Positions 4,642-5,468 of a stretch of DNA of 5,468 bases are shown here, piece after piece. Positions within the stretch are counted from its first letter, which is position 1, and each line of letters opens with the position of its first letter. The position numbers and the translations under genes were made by a program. Origin of the DNA: Firmicutes bacterium UBA5493 (GTDB taxonomy: Bacteria; Bacillota; Limnochordia; Darwinibacteriales; Darwinibacteriaceae); the NCBI GenBank assembly GCA_002424045.1, contig DIPH01000005.1, forward strand, positions 1-5,468, given 5' to 3'. Under the pieces are notes generated by a model. That model saw only the letters and a list, made by a program, of their open reading frames with translations. It was not told the origin of the DNA and searched no databases.

Positions 4642-5468
4642 ATGTTTGTTCCACTGGAGATGAACTGTTCAACGCCAATTCACCACATTAACACCATTCG
4701 TAAGCATGTTAGCAGGGCCAAGGGTGGTAGGTTTGGCAAACTCGTCTCCGATCGGGGTGCTACGTTGGTATCCCTCATCTTGTCAGATGTTGTGGGCGAT
4801 GATTTGAGCGTTATTGCTTCAGGACCAACCTATAAAGATAACACCACTGTTCAAGAGGCTGTCGACCTTTTGAACCGGTACAAAATCTGGGACGAAGTTC
4901 CCGAGTCTATCCAAAACTACCTGATAAGTGGTGTAGAATCCCTAGACAGGGAGCAAGTTCGGGAGGTACCTCCAAGAGTTCATAACTATCTCATTGGCAA
5001 TAACATGAAAGCGTTGCAAGCTGCCCAGGCTGTTGCAGAACAAGCAGGATTGTCAACCATGATCTTAACCAGTCAGAACAGTGGGGAAGCCAAGGTCGTT
5101 GCCAAATGTGTGATGGGTATCGCTAAAGAGATCCAGGATTCAGAGAACCCGCTGTCTCCACCTGTGGCACTCATTATGGGGGGCGAGATGATTGTCACGT
5201 TCAACTGGGAAGACCGAGACGTTTTTGGCCCTAACCGCGAATTTGTTTTGAGTTCAGCCATTGAAATAGCTGGACGGTCCAATATTGTCGTAGCAGCAGC
5301 CGATACAGACGGCGAGGACGGCCAAGGGAAAGCTGGGGCCATTGCAGATGGAGATACGGTTTTACGCTCTACTCTAGACGCCCGATATTACCTTGATAAG
5401 CACGATGCAGAGATATTCTTTGATGCCCTAAACGATTCACTGGAATTCACCAGCAACACAAATGTAAA
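4642..5468 (+). pseudogene. Glycerate 2-kinase (MOFRL/GckA type), N-terminal domain missing, runs off the window
   Basis: The frame from ATG 4642 is open for 275 codons to the window edge and encodes the C-terminal part of a glycerate 2-kinase (DUF4147 plus MOFRL domains), which phosphorylates D-glycerate to 2-phosphoglycerate. Recognisable blocks are HINTIRKHVSRAKGGRF (15-31), ILSDVVGDDLSVIASGPT (46-63), NYLIGNNMKALQAA (115-128), ALIMGGEMIVTF (176-187), FGPNREFVLSSA (195-206), DTDGEDGQGKAGAIADG (221-237) and YYLDKHDAEIFFDAL (249-263). Full enzymes are about 420-450 residues; roughly the first 150, including the usual 'SGGGSALL' loop, are absent. Upstream of about 4660 the frame gives no family match. 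Two motifs differ from the common form: FGPNREF instead of GGRNQEF, and ADTDG instead of AGTDG. An RBS-like AGAGG (4630-4634) precedes ATG 4642, so a shortened protein could be made, but an active kinase is unlikely. Confidence 0.8.

Noticed and set aside
4304..5342. Reverse-strand open frames at 4304-4678 and 5073-5342
   Set aside because: They lie opposite the kinase and glycerate kinase reading frames, which have clear family motifs; the reverse translations are low-complexity and lack any recognisable domain.

Overview
The window looks like an accessory, partly decayed stretch of a moderately AT-rich bacterial chromosome, probably a Firmicute (Bacillota), most likely clostridial. The reasons are strong AGGAGG-type ribosome binding sites, an ExeA-like insertion-sequence ATPase of the kind I associate with Desulfitobacterium and heliobacteria, and families that are common in this group (a COG3981-like GNAT, a DUF998 membrane protein, a small P-loop kinase). 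The assignment is an inference from families; no rRNA or tRNA is present to confirm it. All credible genes are on the + strand.

Layout: 1-678 is the broken 3' part of an ExeA/AAA transposition-helper gene, disrupted by a 4-bp tandem duplication in its Walker B motif, a second indel near its C-terminus and probably a third at the window edge. 847-1401 and 1546-2061 are two intact but unrelated GNAT N-acetyltransferases. 2323-3102 encodes a membrane-anchored protein built from about 22-residue beta-type repeats. 3103-3473 has no intact gene: it holds a decayed fragment of a glycerate 2-kinase C-terminus (3232-3305), a 10-bp palindrome that also occurs in the ExeA remnant, and an unassigned short open frame. 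3474-4145 (DUF998 six-helix membrane protein) and 4161-4619 (small P-loop kinase) form a tight two-gene unit. From about 4642 to the window end runs the C-terminal part of a second glycerate 2-kinase (MOFRL family). It lacks its N-terminal domain and is open to the edge.

Functional picture: there is no single pathway. The genes look like individually acquired cargo (acetyltransferases, a surface-type repeat protein, a membrane protein with a kinase) lying among remnants of a mobile element and of glycerate kinase genes. The two glycerate kinase fragments both contain the same C-terminal portion, so they are remains of two copies and not two halves of one interrupted gene. The DUF998/kinase pair sits between them. 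I found no convincing evidence for a new defence or other named system. The most interesting items are the paired glycerate kinase remnants, the repeat protein and the DUF998-kinase pair.
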